Assembly: GCA_942491145.1 (NCBI GenBank)
Contig: CALOBC010000017.1
Span: forward strand, 310,001-374,000
DNA from: CAXQUZ01 sp942491145
Lineage (GTDB): Bacteria > Myxococcota_A > UBA796 > UBA2385
Length of the DNA stretch: 64,000 bases
Direction: 5' to 3'
Shown here piece by piece: positions 25,698 to 34,849 of the stretch (positions within the stretch are counted from its first letter, which is position 1; each line of letters opens with the position of its first letter). The position numbers and the translations under genes are program-made. A model generated the notes under the pieces. The model had not been told where the DNA came from and made no database searches. It saw nothing but the letters and a program-made list of their open reading frames with translations.

Positions 25698-26156
25698 TCA
25701 GCGAATGCGGTCGACCTCGATCGCCACGACCTGTCCGCCGATGGTGCCGTGGCGCCCGAAGGTCCAGCCCTCGCCCTCAGCGACCGACTTGGCCGTCGGG
25801 TAGCCCTGCTCGAAGTCGGGATCGGTCCGCTGGGCGTTCGGCTTGTCGTACCAGTCGAGATCGGGCACCCGCACGGCCGGCTTGCCGGTCTTCGTCTTCC
25901 AGCAGTGGCCCTTTTGGACGTTGATGACGCGCCAAGGGCGCTCCTGCCAGCCGTCCTCGAGCCCGCTGGTGCGAAAGACGACCTGGGTGCCGATGGGGCC
26001 GGCCACGATGACGGAGCGGAACGCGAAGTTCTTGAGGCTGCTGCCTTGTCGTCCGCCGGCGGGGTGGATGCTCACCATCTTCGACTCGCCCGAAAAGTTG
26101 ATGCCCGAGAAGGCGACGATGTCGACCCGTGTGTGAGGGGCAATGTGCCAGTCCAT
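25698..26156 (-). CDS. small soluble protein, possibly beta/gamma-crystallin-like
   Basis: 152 residues with GGAGG just upstream of the ATG. Beta-rich pattern without signal peptide or membrane segment. The section VDIVAFSGINFSGESKMVSI followed by LKNFAFRSVIVAGPIGTQVVF recalls a beta/gamma-crystallin Greek-key pair (aromatic then NFSG, later RSV.V..G), but the second half (DLDWYDKPNAQRTDPDFEQG) is unfamiliar. I treat the product as unknown. It is convergent with the amidase gene. Confidence 0.6.
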   Translation of the reverse strand: MDWHIAPHTRVDIVAFSGINFSGESKMVSIHPAGGRQGSSLKNFAFRSVIVAGPIGTQVVFRTSGLEDGWQERPWRVINVQKGHCWKTKTGKPAVRVPDLDWYDKPNAQRTDPDFEQGYPTAKSVAEGEGWTFGRHGTIGGQVVAIEVDRIR

Positions 26157-26413
26157 CCGACCTCCGAGGTGGCCATCTGCGTGATGGCGGGCCGCGACTG
26201 TACTCCGTTTTTTCCGGCGGTGCCGACGCCCACGCCCGTGCCGGCCTGCAAGCGGGTGGTGAAGAACGATGACTGGACGGAACCCCCGTGGATGTGGTCG
26301 TCTGAAGCGTGGTGCAGCCCGTGGGTCTTGGCCGAACACTTCTTGTGAACGGGAGGCCCGCATCCCGGAAGCCCCCCCAGGGTCCGAGTGTCCCACTGCG
26401 TGCCGAGGTGACC

Positions 26414-27067
26414 GTGCAAACCCTCTCCGCCGCTCCCGCCGCTGTCTACGGCAGCGCCTCTGATCTGGGCTTCCCAGACGAGTCTTTTGCCTCCTCTCAC
26501 CTGATCCGCACCCTCGAAGCCGAGAAGTCCCGAACTGGTGCCGTGCGGGCCGAGGTCCATGCGGGTGCCCAGAACACCGTCGTGCCCACCCGCCACTTCG
26601 TGCGGGCCGCGTCGGTGTGGCTCGGGATGAGCTTTCTGCTCTGCTACGTGGCCATCCCGCTGATGATGGACGGGGCGGGCATCCGCACGGCCTACCTGGC
26701 GCGGGTGCTGCCCGGCGAGCTCATCGGCATGAGCATTGCGAGCTGCTGGGCCTTGTCCCGGGTGCTGCGCCAGGGCTGGTCGGGCTCGTTGCCATTGGCC
26801 TTGCCCCAGCTTGCGGCCAGCGACCGCATTCAAGCCGCAGCGTTGGGCGGCTTGATGAGCTGGGGCCTGCTCCACAACATCCTGCCGGGCCTGTTGCCGA
26901 TGAGCCGGATGTCGCTGGCCTTCCTGGTCTTCTTCGGCTTCGCAAATGTGTTGGAGAACGTGCTGTTTGGGACGGTGTTGGGCACCATCGCGGGCTCCCG
27001 CCGCCAAGCCTTCGCGCTCGGTGCGATCTTCCAGCTCGTCCTGCTCAGCATCGCCTGGATTCTGTAG
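26414..27067 (+). CDS. integral membrane protein, function unknown
   Basis: 217 residues from a GTG preceded by GAGG. About 60 residues of soluble N-terminus are followed by four predicted transmembrane helices (SVWLGMSFLLCYVAIPLMM, LPGELIGMSIASCWALS, LGGLMSWGLLHNILPGLLP, FLVFFGFANVLENVLFGTVLGTIAG) and a C-terminal helix ending the protein. No known motif. A strong terminator follows, so it probably forms its own transcription unit. Confidence 0.65.
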   Translation: MQTLSAAPAAVYGSASDLGFPDESFASSHLIRTLEAEKSRTGAVRAEVHAGAQNTVVPTRHFVRAASVWLGMSFLLCYVAIPLMMDGAGIRTAYLARVLPGELIGMSIASCWALSRVLRQGWSGSLPLALPQLAASDRIQAAALGGLMSWGLLHNILPGLLPMSRMSLAFLVFFGFANVLENVLFGTVLGTIAGSRRQAFALGAIFQLVLLSIAWIL

Positions 27068-27091
27068 GTCGCGGGTTCAACCCCTGGCTCG

Positions 27092-27116
27092 GCCCCCAGC
27101 TCTGGGGGCTTTTTTT
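27092..27116 (+). terminator. intrinsic terminator
   Basis: GCCCCC (27092-27097), loop AGCTCT, GGGGGC (27104-27109), then seven T. The first bases of the loop can pair further. It lies 25 bp past the stop of the membrane-protein gene. Confidence 0.9.
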
Positions 27117-27160
27117 ATTCTGGGACCGCTGCGCCTTGGGGCTGTGACGGCTGCCACCAG

Positions 27161-27217
27161 ACCGACGAAGCCCCCGGATGGGCGGGGGGCTCATCCGGGG
27201 GCAGGCTGTGCGTCGGT
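27161..27217. repeat. nested inverted repeat
   Basis: An 11-bp perfect stem, GCCCCCGGATG (27170-27180) with CATCCGGGGGC (27192-27202), sits inside a second 7-bp stem, ACCGACG (27161-27167) with CGTCGGT (27211-27217). It lies just past the end of the minus-strand AgmX/PglI-type gene and could end its transcript, although no T-run follows on either strand. Confidence 0.75.
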
Positions 27218-27234
27218 CCCAGAGGCGCTGGGGC

Positions 27235-28725
27235 TTAGCGGGCGCTGAACATGAAGGGGTACGACACGATCACGATGCCGCCGCCGAGGGGCTGGGGGAA
27301 CTTGAACCGCAAGAACCGGCTGCTGATGCAGGACTCGACCGCGGCATTGCCCAGCGAGCTGTTCTTGATGCTCGACTTCGACACACTGCCGTCCTTGGCG
27401 ATGACAAAGCGCACGGTGAGCTTGCCGGACATGTCGGGGTGACTGGGCAGGGCCCGCTGGTAGCAGTGGCGGATCTGGTCGGTGTGGCGCTTGATGACGG
27501 CGTCGATGAGGGACTTGTCGAGGGCGCCCATGATCACGCTGTTCACGGGGACTGCGCTGATGCGTCCCTGGGCCTTCGGGGTGACCCCGCCGCCGATCCC
27601 AGGACCATGTCCCCGATCTCGCCCGTGCCCGTCTCCGTCGAGACCACCCATGGCTTGGGCGTCTCCACCGCCACCGAGCCCGGTGCCCCGGCTGGACCAC
27701 CCGCCGCTGCCCAGCTGCACACCCTTGGCACCGATGGCCCCGCCGATGCCGCCTGTGAGGGCATCTTGGAGCGACGAGTCGCCGAGCAGTCCCGCGAGCG
27801 AGGCGTTGTCGTTCAGCGCGCCGAGCAGGCCTTGGCTGTCGACGACCTCCCGGTCCGTGGTGTGACGTTGGGGCGCACCCTGCGCCACCTCCGTCTTGGC
27901 GTCGGGTTCTCCAGCCTTGCCGGCTTCTTCGGGGGCGGCCGGTCCCCCACTCGCGGCTTCGGCCACCGGCACTGGCGCCGGCATGGGTACACTCATGACG
28001 AGCTGGACCAGCCGGTCGTCACTCTGGAACACCTCGCCCTCCACATCGGGCGACGACAGGCCCACCACCGTCGCCATCGACGCGAACATCAGCGATGCCG
28101 CACCGAGTGCGCCCAGAAAGCCGGCCTCCGGGGCGTCTCGCCGTCCTGCGAGCACCTTGTCGCCGCGGGGCACCAGCCGAGCATGCAAGGTGGTGGCCCC
28201 GAGGGTGGCCTGGAAGCGTGCCCCGGGCGCGAGCGGCAGCGCACAGATGCCGGGCTCCACCGCCTTCGCCACCCCGGTGCGGACCAGCTCGGCCAGTGTC
28301 ACGCGTCCCGCCGCGGTCTCCACAAAGCCGGTCCAGTCTGCACCGATGTGGCAGATGCACTCGCCGTCCTCCCATGCAAACACGGGAAAGCTGTTGTAGG
28401 GGAGCATCTCGGGGGGGATCTGCAGGTCGTTGCGCCACTCGGGCTGGGTCTCGGACAGGGTGGGACCGAGCAACCACGACACATGGCCAAAGCTGGCGGG
28501 CACCCAAGCCAAGGGAACACCCATGAAGCGCCAGCGGTGGCCCAGCGCCGTGCCCGCCGTGACCGGGGCGGACGACGGTCCGTAGTGTTGGACTTGGAGC
28601 ACGGTGTCCGCCCAGGCGTGGGCAACCTCCAGAACAAGGTCGTCTTGACCTCTCTCGTTGGAGGTGCGGGAGAGGGCGCGCTGGAGGAAAGGAGCGGTGT
28701 CGTGGGTGGCGTCGGTGGACTGCAT
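27235..28725 (-). CDS. AgmX/PglI C-terminal domain protein
   Basis: 496 residues. The C-terminal 95 residues (QIRHCYQRALPSHPDMSGKL onward, ending GGGIVIVSYPFMFSAR) match the AgmX/PglI C-terminal domain, a TonB-C-like fold found in myxobacterial gliding and polar motility proteins. Upstream are a soluble N-terminal domain of about 190 residues, one hydrophobic segment around 200-225 (AGFLGALGAASLMFASMATVVGL), and a long Gly-rich linker (GLGGGGDAQAMGGLDGDGHG). The arrangement, a cytoplasmic domain, one membrane pass and a periplasm-spanning linker to a TonB-like tip, suggests an inner-membrane protein that reaches the outer envelope. GGGGAG precedes the ATG at 28725. Confidence 0.82.
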   Translation of the reverse strand: MQSTDATHDTAPFLQRALSRTSNERGQDDLVLEVAHAWADTVLQVQHYGPSSAPVTAGTALGHRWRFMGVPLAWVPASFGHVSWLLGPTLSETQPEWRNDLQIPPEMLPYNSFPVFAWEDGECICHIGADWTGFVETAAGRVTLAELVRTGVAKAVEPGICALPLAPGARFQATLGATTLHARLVPRGDKVLAGRRDAPEAGFLGALGAASLMFASMATVVGLSSPDVEGEVFQSDDRLVQLVMSVPMPAPVPVAEAASGGPAAPEEAGKAGEPDAKTEVAQGAPQRHTTDREVVDSQGLLGALNDNASLAGLLGDSSLQDALTGGIGGAIGAKGVQLGSGGWSSRGTGLGGGGDAQAMGGLDGDGHGRDRGHGPGIGGGVTPKAQGRISAVPVNSVIMGALDKSLIDAVIKRHTDQIRHCYQRALPSHPDMSGKLTVRFVIAKDGSVSKSSIKNSSLGNAAVESCISSRFLRFKFPQPLGGGIVIVSYPFMFSAR

Positions 28726-29026
28726 GGCGGAGCTCCCCTCGGTGCACAGATGTGCACACAGGCTGTGTTGGGTCGTGGCGCAACGCAAGCCGATCTGGAT
28801 GGCGTGGGGAGCCATCCCGGCACTCCATGGGAATGCCGTGCTATCGGTTGTTTGCGTTGTGTTTCAGTCGCTTGGATCACGCCCAGGCGACTGGCTTGGG
28901 GTCGGTGGGTGTTCGCGCTTGGGTTGTTCGCGTTTCACCATCGAACCCATGACCCCACTGACCGCAGGTTCCGAGTCTGGTTCCCCGTTGGTGTCAGAGA
29001 AGTGTCTGCTGCCCCTCAGCGCCCGC
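28726..29026. other. 301-bp intergenic region upstream of the AgmX/PglI-type gene
   Basis: Lies between the end of the sulfatase-like gene and the start of the AgmX/PglI-type gene, both minus. It is less G+C-rich than its surroundings, as expected for a promoter region of the downstream gene. No RNA gene, terminator with T-run or credible small reading frame was found. Confidence 0.45.
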
Positions 29027-30535
29027 TCAGCGGCACGGCGTCTGGGGCTGTGATGCGGCGTCGGGGCGGTCCACATAGCCCAGCTCACGCAGCATCTGGA
29101 AGGTCGCATGGTCCGGCACCGCCGCACCGTCCCGGGCCATCAGTGGCGCGAGGGTGCCCCGGCGGGCTTCCAACATGCGGGCGAGTCCCGGCGCCAGCTT
29201 CTCTGCTTCGGGCTTGGGCAGGATGGTGGTCTCCATGCCGTCGGGGGACATCGCCCAGACCTCGGCCACCGGGCGCACCCGGGCCTTCGACAGGTCCGTC
29301 GGCGCGGCGGGGTCCATCGAGAGGTGGTGGCGCAGCAAGAAGCGCACCCGGCCATCGGTGATGCTGACGCAGGAGGGGCCATACAAGCAGTTGTCGGACA
29401 TCGCGGCCCGGCCCACATCGGGGCCCGTCGCCACATCAAAGATGTCGACGCCCACGGCCTCGGGGTCGAGCTGTGCACCGGCTTGGTTCGCCAGACCGCG
29501 CACCAGATCGACATGCTCGACCAGCACGTTGCTGCGCTTGCCCTGGGGCAGATTGGGGCCGGCGATGACCAAGGGCACCCGGGTCAGCGCGCTCCACAGC
29601 GCGTGGCCATGCTCAAAGCCACCGTGGTCCCAGAACTCTTCGCCGTGGTCGGCCGTGACCACCACGATGGTGTTGTCGAGCGTGCCCCGGGACTCGAGGC
29701 CGTCCATCAAGGCCCCCAGCGCAGCATCGGCGGCCAGGACCTCTTCATCGTAGAGGGCCATCATGTAGGCCTTCTCGTCGTCTGTGGGCGAGGCTTGGCC
29801 GGTCTGAAAGGCGCCGAAGGGCAAGGTCGCCAGTCGCCCCGCCGGGGGACCTTTCGCGAAGGTGCCCCGCTGGGCGGCCGGTGGGGAATAGTCGAGGTGG
29901 GGCTCCATGAAGTGAAGCACCAAGAATGATGGCTGGGACGGTGTCTTGGGGGTGTCCAGCCATGCGAGCCCGGACGCCACCGTGTCCATCGCCGAGCGGT
30001 GGGTGTCGTTGGTGGCGCCGCTGTAGTCGTAGGGGGTGAAGCCCTGTCCCAAGCCGAAGACCGGCGCCATGAAGGTGTTGTTGACCCATGCCCCCGCCCG
30101 GTAGCCCCGCTCGACCAAGCCCTCGGCGAGGGTGCGCCGGTCTGTGTCGAGCTTGCCGTAGGCATCGGGCTGGCAGCCGTCCCGGGCGACTCGGTGTTGG
30201 TGAGGGTACAGCCCGGTCATCAGGGTGGCCATGCTCGCCAGCGTCCACCCCGACTGGGCGTAGGCCCGCGAGAAGACGGTGCCCCGCGCCGCGAGGCGGT
30301 CCAGGTTGGGGGACGTGGGGCGGTCGTAGCCGTAGGTGCTCAGGTGGTCCGCCCGAAGCGTGTCAATGACGACCAGCACGATGTTTGGGCGAGACTCGGT
30401 GCCGGGATCTGCAGCCGAGGGGATCCCAGGGGCCGGGGCCGTGGGGGGTGGCGCCGTCTCGCTGCAGGCGAGGCCACCGAAGCACGCCAGGATGGCCGCG
30501 CAGCGCACAAAGACCGGGTTGCGGGCGAGGGTCAA
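29027..30535 (-). CDS. sulfatase-like lipoprotein (alkaline-phosphatase superfamily)
   Basis: 502 residues from a TTG with a good GGAGG; a GTG at 30508 is the alternative. Signal peptide with lipobox GLAC, Cys24. The sulfatase/alkaline-phosphatase fold is clear: metal Asp in VVIDTLRADHLSTYGY, TADHGEEFWDHGGFEHGH with the Asp-His pair, and the SGWTLASMATLMTGLYPHQH block. That block takes the place of the C/S-x-P-x-R formylglycine motif of true sulfatases and lacks it, so the enzyme is not a formylglycine sulfatase of the classic kind; a Ser or Thr in the block may be the nucleophile. Acts in the periplasm or on the outer surface. Confidence 0.85.
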   Translation of the reverse strand: MTLARNPVFVRCAAILACFGGLACSETAPPPTAPAPGIPSAADPGTESRPNIVLVVIDTLRADHLSTYGYDRPTSPNLDRLAARGTVFSRAYAQSGWTLASMATLMTGLYPHQHRVARDGCQPDAYGKLDTDRRTLAEGLVERGYRAGAWVNNTFMAPVFGLGQGFTPYDYSGATNDTHRSAMDTVASGLAWLDTPKTPSQPSFLVLHFMEPHLDYSPPAAQRGTFAKGPPAGRLATLPFGAFQTGQASPTDDEKAYMMALYDEEVLAADAALGALMDGLESRGTLDNTIVVVTADHGEEFWDHGGFEHGHALWSALTRVPLVIAGPNLPQGKRSNVLVEHVDLVRGLANQAGAQLDPEAVGVDIFDVATGPDVGRAAMSDNCLYGPSCVSITDGRVRFLLRHHLSMDPAAPTDLSKARVRPVAEVWAMSPDGMETTILPKPEAEKLAPGLARMLEARRGTLAPLMARDGAAVPDHATFQMLRELGYVDRPDAASQPQTPCR

Positions 30536-30641
30536 GGCGGGCCTCCACAGCCAACATGGGCGCGCGGTCTCTATGCCGCCCCGTCCGGCCCCGCGACTTG
30601 TGCCCCTTGTGCGCCGCCCGAAGAGTGCGACACTGCGCCTC

Positions 30642-31853
30642 ATGGAGCCCACCTGCCCCCTGTGTGCCCGGCCCCGGGTGGATGGCGAGAGCTGTCCGTA
30701 CTGTGGCGTCGTGTATGCCCGCTACCGAAAGCGGCCCCCACCAGGGCCAACGCGGCGCCGTGGGTGTGGCCTCGGGTCGTTGGGTTTGGCGCTCATCGTC
30801 GCGGTGGGGGCCGGGCTGTGGTGGCGCGCGGTCCGTCCCGTGCCCCCGCCGGCGCCCCCGTCGCCGGTCCCGGTGTCCGTGGTGGAAGTGGACGCCCCCG
30901 CCGACACTGATGACGAGGGTGCGCCGGCCGAGGTCTTCCTCAAGACCCAAGAACCGGTCACCGTCGACTTTGTCAGTGCCCTGGGGGTCGCGTCGGTCAC
31001 CGTGCCGGCCACCCACGCCCAGACCGAGACCCTGCCCCGCGGACTGCGCATCACCAGCATCACGGGCTCGTCCCCTGTGGAGAGCCTGCGGGTGGTGATC
31101 CTCGCGGAGGGAGCACCCAGCCGGGTGCGCATGGCCAGCATCGCCCGGGCGGCCATCGCCGAGGTGGACGGTGAGCTGGGGCCCGAAGGCACCGTGCGCC
31201 GGGGCATTCAGCGGGGACTCGACGCGGCGTTCACCGGCCAGCGCTTGGGGGAACCGGTCTATGGGCGGGTGCAGGTGCTGCCCCTCGCCGCGGACGTCAC
31301 GGCGGTGGTCTTTGTGCTCGGCGACAGCGTCTCGGTGGGCAGCGAGGCCACCACCCTCGGCTTCTTCAACAGCCTGCAGTGGGCGCCCAACCTGCAGCGA
31401 GAGGTCGTGGACGCGCCCGCCTGCACCGTGCCTGCCCCCACCACCCGTCCCGTGGTCATCGGCCTCGCCGACCTCAGTCGTCGGCTGCAGGATCTCGAAG
31501 GATGTGTGGTGGTGGTCGAGATCTGGGCCACGGACTGTGGGGCCTGTCAGTCGCCCCATGCCGCGGTGCGCACCTTGTCCGAGACCTACCAAGAGGAAGG
31601 ACTGGCGCTCTTTCAGGTGGCCATCGACGACAACCCCGAGGCGGTCGCCCAGTGGTTGCTGCGGGATCGGCTGCGATCACCGGCCCTGGTGCTGTCCGCC
31701 GCAGTCCAGTCGGAGCTGGGTCCTCAGCTCGCCCGACACGGCATGTCCTGGGACGGCACCCGACCCTACTTCGCCCTGCTGAGCCGCCCGGGGGCGGTCC
31801 TTCACAGCGGATCGACCCCGCCGACCGACGCCCAGGTGCGCCGCGCGCTGTAG
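30642..31853 (+). CDS. zinc-ribbon, membrane-anchored thioredoxin-like protein
   Basis: 403 residues. Order: N-terminal zinc ribbon (CPLC at 5-8, CPYC at 18-21), basic linker, transmembrane helix about 44-62, a Pro-rich stretch, a middle domain of about 170 residues without match, and a thioredoxin-like domain (about 265-400) with WATDCGACQ, the CxxC Cys at 299 and 302. The redox domain should face the periplasm, where it could reduce or exchange disulfides. ATG at 30642, divergent from the sulfatase-like gene with a 106-bp shared promoter region. Confidence 0.8.
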   Translation: MEPTCPLCARPRVDGESCPYCGVVYARYRKRPPPGPTRRRGCGLGSLGLALIVAVGAGLWWRAVRPVPPPAPPSPVPVSVVEVDAPADTDDEGAPAEVFLKTQEPVTVDFVSALGVASVTVPATHAQTETLPRGLRITSITGSSPVESLRVVILAEGAPSRVRMASIARAAIAEVDGELGPEGTVRRGIQRGLDAAFTGQRLGEPVYGRVQVLPLAADVTAVVFVLGDSVSVGSEATTLGFFNSLQWAPNLQREVVDAPACTVPAPTTRPVVIGLADLSRRLQDLEGCVVVVEIWATDCGACQSPHAAVRTLSETYQEEGLALFQVAIDDNPEAVAQWLLRDRLRSPALVLSAAVQSELGPQLARHGMSWDGTRPYFALLSRPGAVLHSGSTPPTDAQVRRAL

Positions 31854-31874
31854 GGGCCCGGCCGCAGCACCGGC

Positions 31875-33607
31875 TCAAGCCACCGACTGGGCCTTCCGGG
31901 CATCCATTGCCGCCAGAATGACGCGCTGGAGGTCGGTCTGGTTGTAGGGCTTGCCCAGGTATCCGTCCATTCCAGACTGCAAGACCTGCTCGCGGTCTTC
32001 GCGCCGCACGCTGGCGGTCAGGCCCACAATCGGGGCCTCGTACCCGTCCAGCCGGGCCAGTCGGGTGACCTCCAGCCCGCCAATGCCGGGGAGGTGCCAG
32101 TCCATCAGCACCACGCTCCATGTGCGGCCGGAGCGCAGCATCGCCAGCGCGGTCGGGCCATCTTCGGCCAGCTCCGCGGTGCACCCCAACTGCGCCAGCC
32201 TGGCCATCGCGACCACTTGGTTCACGGGCACGTCCTCCACCACCTGCACGTGGAGGCCGTCGAGCTCTCCCCCGGTCAACCGGCGGGACTGGACCGGGGC
32301 CTCCAGCGCGATCGGTGCGGGCCGCAGGGGCAAGTGCAGGGTGAAGCGGCTGCCCTCACCCAGGGCACTGTCCACCGTGATCCGGCCGTCCATCAGGTGG
32401 GCCAGTCGGCGGCTGATGGTGAGGCCCAGTCCCGTGCCGCCATGCCGCCGTGCGGTCGACGAGTCCACCCGCACAAACGGCTGAAACAAGGACTCTTGTT
32501 GGGCGGGGTCGATGCCCGGTCCGGTGTCTTGAATGATGAACCGCAGCTCGCTCTCGCCCACGTCGACGCGCACCCGCACTTCGCCGATTGTGGTGAACTT
32601 CACGGCATTCCCGATGAGGTTGCCCAACACTTGGCGGACCCGGGTGGGGTCGCCCATCACTTGCGCGGGCACTCCGTCGTCGAACGGCTCCAGCACCAGC
32701 CGAACGCCCTTGCCTCGGGCGGAGTGGGCGTGCAGCTGCACAATCTGTTGGACCCGGCGGGCGGGCGTCCACGGGATGTCCTCCACCACCAAGCGACCGG
32801 CTTCGACCTTGGACAAGTCGAGGATGTCGTTGAGCAGGCCGACCAGGGAGTGGCCGCTGTCGTGGATGAGCTGCAGGTGGCCCCGCTGGGCCTCGCTGAA
32901 GGTGTCGTCCTTCAGCAGCACCTGGGTGAGCCCGAGCACGCCGTTCATCGGGGTGCGCAGCTCGTGGCTCATGCTGGCGAGGAAGGCGCGGTTGGCGTCG
33001 TCGGCGTGGGCCCGGGCATCGACGAGGTGCTCACGGTGCACCATGCTGAGGCGCTCCATGAACCACGCGAGCCCGCCGATGTAGGCCAGCAACAACAGCA
33101 TGTTGAGCATGAAGGGCAGCGGCCCAGCGATGATGTTGTCCGAGCCCAGGTCCATCCACCCGAAGTGGTGGTGGAGGGTCACCCCCAGCAGGACCACCAC
33201 CGGAACCGCCATCCACCGGCCGGCATGGCGGGACCCTGACAAGGCCAGCGAGACGACGGGGTTCACCAGCAAGTAGGGGACAAACACGCTCTCGATGCCA
33301 CCGGCGGTGGCGATGGTTCCGACCACCCCGAGGGTGCCCACGCTGAGCAGTGTGGTCACGGCGGCTTCGTGCTTTCCGTAGGCTCGGTAGTGGACCAACA
33401 CCCCCACGAGCGCGGCCACCACCGCCAGTGCAATCACCAAGGTGATGAACTGGCCTTATCGAATGGGGTGACCAGCGTGAGGGGGATCGAGAGCACAACC
33501 CCGAGCAAGATGCCGACGGTGAGCTGGCTTCGATAGGTCGCGACCAGATCGACTTTGCGGCTGGGGTGGATAAAGTAGTCCAGCGTCGCGGTCAGCAATC
33601 GGAGCAC
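31875..33607 (-). CDS. hybrid sensor histidine kinase/response regulator, 5' end frameshifted
   Basis: Membrane sensor, kinase and receiver in one chain. The main frame (33440 to 31875) encodes transmembrane helices, HisKA with SHELRTPMNGVLGL, HATPase with NLIGNAVKF and DTGPGIDP and GGTGLGLTISRRL, and a receiver with phospho-acceptor Asp in VVLMDWHLPG. The true N-terminus lies in another frame: a GTG at 33607 with GGGAGG upstream codes LRLLTATLDYFIHPSRKVDL then a membrane helix (TVGILLGVVLSIPLTLV) and stops at 33434. Adding one base near 33451-33460 would join both into about 577 residues (PFDK then QFITLVIALAVV). It is either a real disruption or a sequencing error. Downstream of rfbG by 129 bp. 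Confidence 0.85.
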
Positions 33608-33736
33608 TGGGCGCCTCCCAAGACGGCCGTGACGGCGCCTCTGGCATCACGATGGGCCGTGGCTAGGTCCCAGGCAGGGACCGACGGGGTGCACGCCGCA
33701 TCGCACCAGGGCCATCGGCACCACCCAGGGCCACCT

Positions 33737-34849
33737 TCAGGGCGCGATGGCCTTTGTGAAGGCGTCCAGCTCCGCCGTGACCATCGCGACCGCATCGCCC
33801 CGATCCAGCATCTGCTCCCCCCCCACGACCCGTCGGAGGACGTGGTCCAGGGGCCATGGGCAGCGCCAACCCAGGCGTCGTTGGGCTTGGTGGGAGTCGA
33901 GTCGCAGCACCCCCGTCTCAGGCAGCGTGCTCGGTGGGGCTGTCCACTGCGCGGTCGGGCCCCACGCTTCTGCGAGCGTGGTGATGACCTGGGCCACCGG
34001 GACCTCATCGTCCGGGGGGGGCCCGAAGTTCCAGGGGCCGCTCCAGCGCGCCCGGTTGGGGGCCCCGACGAGGGTGTGGGCGCCGAGCATCAGGTAGCCC
34101 CAGAGCGGGGCCAGGACATGCTGCCAGGGCCGCACGGCGTGGGGACGGCGCAGCACCAGGGGGGTGCCGGCGCGGAATGCACGCAGGGCGTCGGGGACCA
34201 GCCGGTCGGGCGCGTGATCACCGGGACCGATGGCGTTGCCGGACCGGGCGGTGGTGATCAGCACCCCATGGCTCGCCAGGCGATGGACTGGAAACCAGCT
34301 CCGTCGCCAGGCCGTGACCACCAGCTCCGCCGCCGCCTTGGATGCGGCATAGACCTCGTGGCCGCCGAGTCGATCGAGCTCATGGTGCGGCTGGCCCGTG
34401 GGCGAGGGCGCGTAGCACTTGTCGGTGGTGACGCAGACGAGGGCGAGAGGGCGGCCGGCATGGCGAGTGGCCTCCAGCACGTTTGCCGTGCCCAGGGTGT
34501 TGGTCTGGAGGGTGGCCAGTGGATCCCGGCGGGCCTCGGGCACGAGCGCTTGGGCGCCCATGTGGAAGATGACGTCGGGTCGGGCGTTTTCGACGACTTC
34601 GGTCACTGTGTTGGCGTCCCGCAGGTCGACCCGGTCCCACGGCACCGCGTCGCCAAGGCGGAGCATGTCCCACAGCGACGGGACGGTCGGCGGATCCAGG
34701 GCGAGTCCCCGGACGTCGGCGCCGAGGCGCACCAGCCACGAGGCGAGCCACGCCCCCTTGAACCCGGTGATGCCCGTGATGAGCACGCGGCGACCGGCGT
34801 AGGCGCGGCGCAGATCCCCGTCGCTCAGCGCGGTGCCCAGGTCTTCCAT
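33737..34849 (-). CDS. rfbG: CDP-glucose 4,6-dehydratase
   Basis: 370 residues, short-chain dehydrogenase fold. NAD-binding ITGITGFKGAWLASWL, catalytic TTDKCY and the YxxxK pair in EVYAASKAAAELV are present; the TDKCY form is typical for CDP-glucose rather than dTDP-glucose dehydratases. Makes CDP-4-keto-6-deoxyglucose, the entry point to 3,6-dideoxyhexoses and related O-antigen sugars. GGAG precedes the ATG, which lies 25 bases inside the end of rfbF, so the pair is translationally coupled. Confidence 0.92.
   Translation of the reverse strand: MEDLGTALSDGDLRRAYAGRRVLITGITGFKGAWLASWLVRLGADVRGLALDPPTVPSLWDMLRLGDAVPWDRVDLRDANTVTEVVENARPDVIFHMGAQALVPEARRDPLATLQTNTLGTANVLEATRHAGRPLALVCVTTDKCYAPSPTGQPHHELDRLGGHEVYAASKAAAELVVTAWRRSWFPVHRLASHGVLITTARSGNAIGPGDHAPDRLVPDALRAFRAGTPLVLRRPHAVRPWQHVLAPLWGYLMLGAHTLVGAPNRARWSGPWNFGPPPDDEVPVAQVITTLAEAWGPTAQWTAPPSTLPETGVLRLDSHQAQRRLGWRCPWPLDHVLRRVVGGEQMLDRGDAVAMVTAELDAFTKAIAP

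Noticed and set aside
27068..27091. A tRNA T-loop-like GGTTCAA after the membrane-protein gene
   Set aside because: No anticodon arm or acceptor stem can be formed around it, and the upstream bases are coding. The following hairpin is a terminator.
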